64,000 nucleotides of DNA from NCBI RefSeq assembly GCF_030811685.1, contig NZ_JAUSRF010000001.1, positions 124,001 to 188,000 of the forward strand. The letters run 5' to 3'. How positions within the stretch are numbered: the first letter of the stretch is position 1; each line of letters opens with the position of its first letter. Position numbers and translations under genes: made by a program. The stretch is from Neorhizobium huautlense (GTDB lineage: Bacteria > Pseudomonadota > Alphaproteobacteria > Rhizobiales > Rhizobiaceae). The notes beneath the pieces are model-generated. The model was given only the letters and a program-made list of their open reading frames with translations. It made no database searches and was not told where the DNA came from. Positions 63,093-64,000 of this stretch are shown one piece after another.

Positions 63093-64000
63093 ATGGCTTT
63101 TACAACTGAAAATGACGCGTCGGCTGAGCCGGCTTCGACCAAGATCAGTATCAACAATGTCTTCAAGATATTCGGCGAGCGCCCCGACAAGGCGCTGGAC
63201 ATGGTCCGCGCCGGCAAGACGAAATCCGAAATTCACGCCCAGACCGGCTGTTCGGTGGGCGTCAACAATGCCACATTCGACATCAAGGCCGGCGAAATCT
63301 TCGTCATCATGGGCCTGTCGGGATCCGGCAAATCCACCCTTCTTCGCCTCTTGAACCGCCTGATCGAACCGACCTCGGGCTCCATCGAAATCGATGGCAA
63401 GGACATCACCAAGATGTCGCGCAAGGAACTGATCGACGTGCGCCGCCGCGAGATCAGCATGGTGTTCCAGTCCTTTGCGCTTCTGCCAAACCGAAGCGTT
63501 CTCAACAACGCTGCTTTCGGCCTTGAAGTTGCCGGAATGAGCGAAACCGAGCGCAAGGAAAAGGCGATGGCAGCGCTGAAGGCCGTGGGCCTCGACGGTT
63601 ATGCCGACAGCAAGCCGGATCAGCTGTCCGGCGGCATGAAGCAGCGTGTCGGCCTTGCCAGAGCGCTGGCCAGCGAACCGACCGTTCTGCTGATGGACGA
63701 AGCGTTTTCCGCGCTCGACCCGCTGATCCGCACGGAAATGCAGGACGAACTGGTGCGCCTGCAATCCGAACAAAGCCGCACGATCGTCTTCGTCAGCCAC
63801 GACCTCGACGAGGCCATGCGTATCGGCGACCGCATCTGCATCATGCAGAACGGCAATGTCGTGCAGGTGGGCACCCCGGACGAAATCGTCATGAGCCCGG
63901 CCAATGACTACGTCCGCTCGTTCTTCCGCAATGTCGATGTGTCTCAGGTCTTCAAGGCCGGCGATGTGGCCCGCAAGACGCAGATCACCATCATCGAGCG
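63093..64000 (+). CDS. Glycine betaine/choline-type ABC transporter ATPase, 3' truncated
   Basis: The window holds 302 codons and the gene runs off the end. Walker A is GLSGSGKST (74-82), the signature is LSGGMKQR (178-185), Walker B LLMDEA (199-204) with the D-loop SALD. The N-terminal [20 protein letters not shown] and the NRLIEPTSG region match the OpuAA/ProV/ChoV group, whose members drive uptake of osmoprotectants such as choline or betaine. No good Shine-Dalgarno precedes the ATG at 63093; an AAGGAG at 63052 belongs to another frame. The permease and binding-protein genes are expected downstream. Confidence 0.9.
   Translation, partial: MAFTTENDASAEPASTKISINNVFKIFGERPDKALDMVRAGKTKSEIHAQTGCSVGVNNATFDIKAGEIFVIMGLSGSGKSTLLRLLNRLIEPTSGSIEIDGKDITKMSRKELIDVRRREISMVFQSFALLPNRSVLNNAAFGLEVAGMSETERKEKAMAALKAVGLDGYADSKPDQLSGGMKQRVGLARALASEPTVLLMDEAFSALDPLIRTEMQDELVRLQSEQSRTIVFVSHDLDEAMRIGDRICIMQNGNVVQVGTPDEIVMSPANDYVRSFFRNVDVSQVFKAGDVARKTQITIIE

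Overview
The window is chromosomal DNA, about 60% GC by eye, from an alphaproteobacterium of the Rhizobiaceae (Agrobacterium/Rhizobium type). The evidence is a groESL operon with a CIRCE operator and a heat-shock-like promoter, the short HisG plus HisZ pair next to hisS, a plant-type glutamate-cysteine ligase, tandem small L,D-transpeptidases, a DUF1127 protein, an HWE-family sensor kinase, and paired inverted intergenic repeats of a type common in Rhizobiales. No insertion sequence, prophage, CRISPR array or rRNA was seen.

Layout. 1-3030: start of a leftward gene, a secreted hypothetical, groES-groEL and its terminator. 3133-6555: three related membrane proteins of unknown function around a lytic transglycosylase. 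6575-12000: a small periplasmic protein, DoxX, a methyltransferase, and hisG-hisZ-hisS on the minus strand, with an inverted-repeat element between hisZ and hisS. 12108-14262: a RelBE-like toxin-antitoxin pair coupled to an unknown gene, then two periplasmic His/Met-rich proteins. 14330-23680: housekeeping genes (HAD phosphatase, tag, two L,D-transpeptidases, Nudix hydrolase, pit, rsmE, gshA, DUF937, DUF1127). 23870-28344: LysR regulator, a ParE-type toxin-antitoxin pair, OxyR, a second inverted-repeat element, an MFS exporter and a MAPEG protein. 28384-37693: guaB, a Tat-exported metallo-beta-lactamase, an MFS exporter, rlmE, a Ppx/GppA phosphatase with a very long basic tail, tRNA-Gln, and a CobW-type metallochaperone behind a Zur-like palindrome.

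37707-55856 is the main accessory region: a Wzx/Wzy-type surface polysaccharide locus. WecB and WecC would make UDP-ManNAcA. A WecG/TagA/CpsF transferase and two GT4 transferases would build the repeat unit. Wzx would flip it, a Wzy-like membrane protein would polymerise it, and a Wzz-type protein would set chain length. The locus also has less usual parts: a CapK-like adenylate-forming enzyme, a beta-propeller protein resembling GINT1-type transferases, a heparinase II/III-like lyase, a secreted GH5 glucanase and a protein with two alpha/beta-hydrolase domains. I see no initiating phosphotransferase, outer-membrane exporter or tyrosine kinase here, so those steps must be encoded elsewhere. 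The genes alternate in direction, and their divergent promoters carry clear inverted or direct repeats.

55880-64000: an HWE sensor kinase, gluconokinase, a YhaO/YhaN nuclease-ATPase pair, a roughly 500-base intergenic region, and the start of a glycine betaine/choline-type ABC transporter ATPase that runs off the window.
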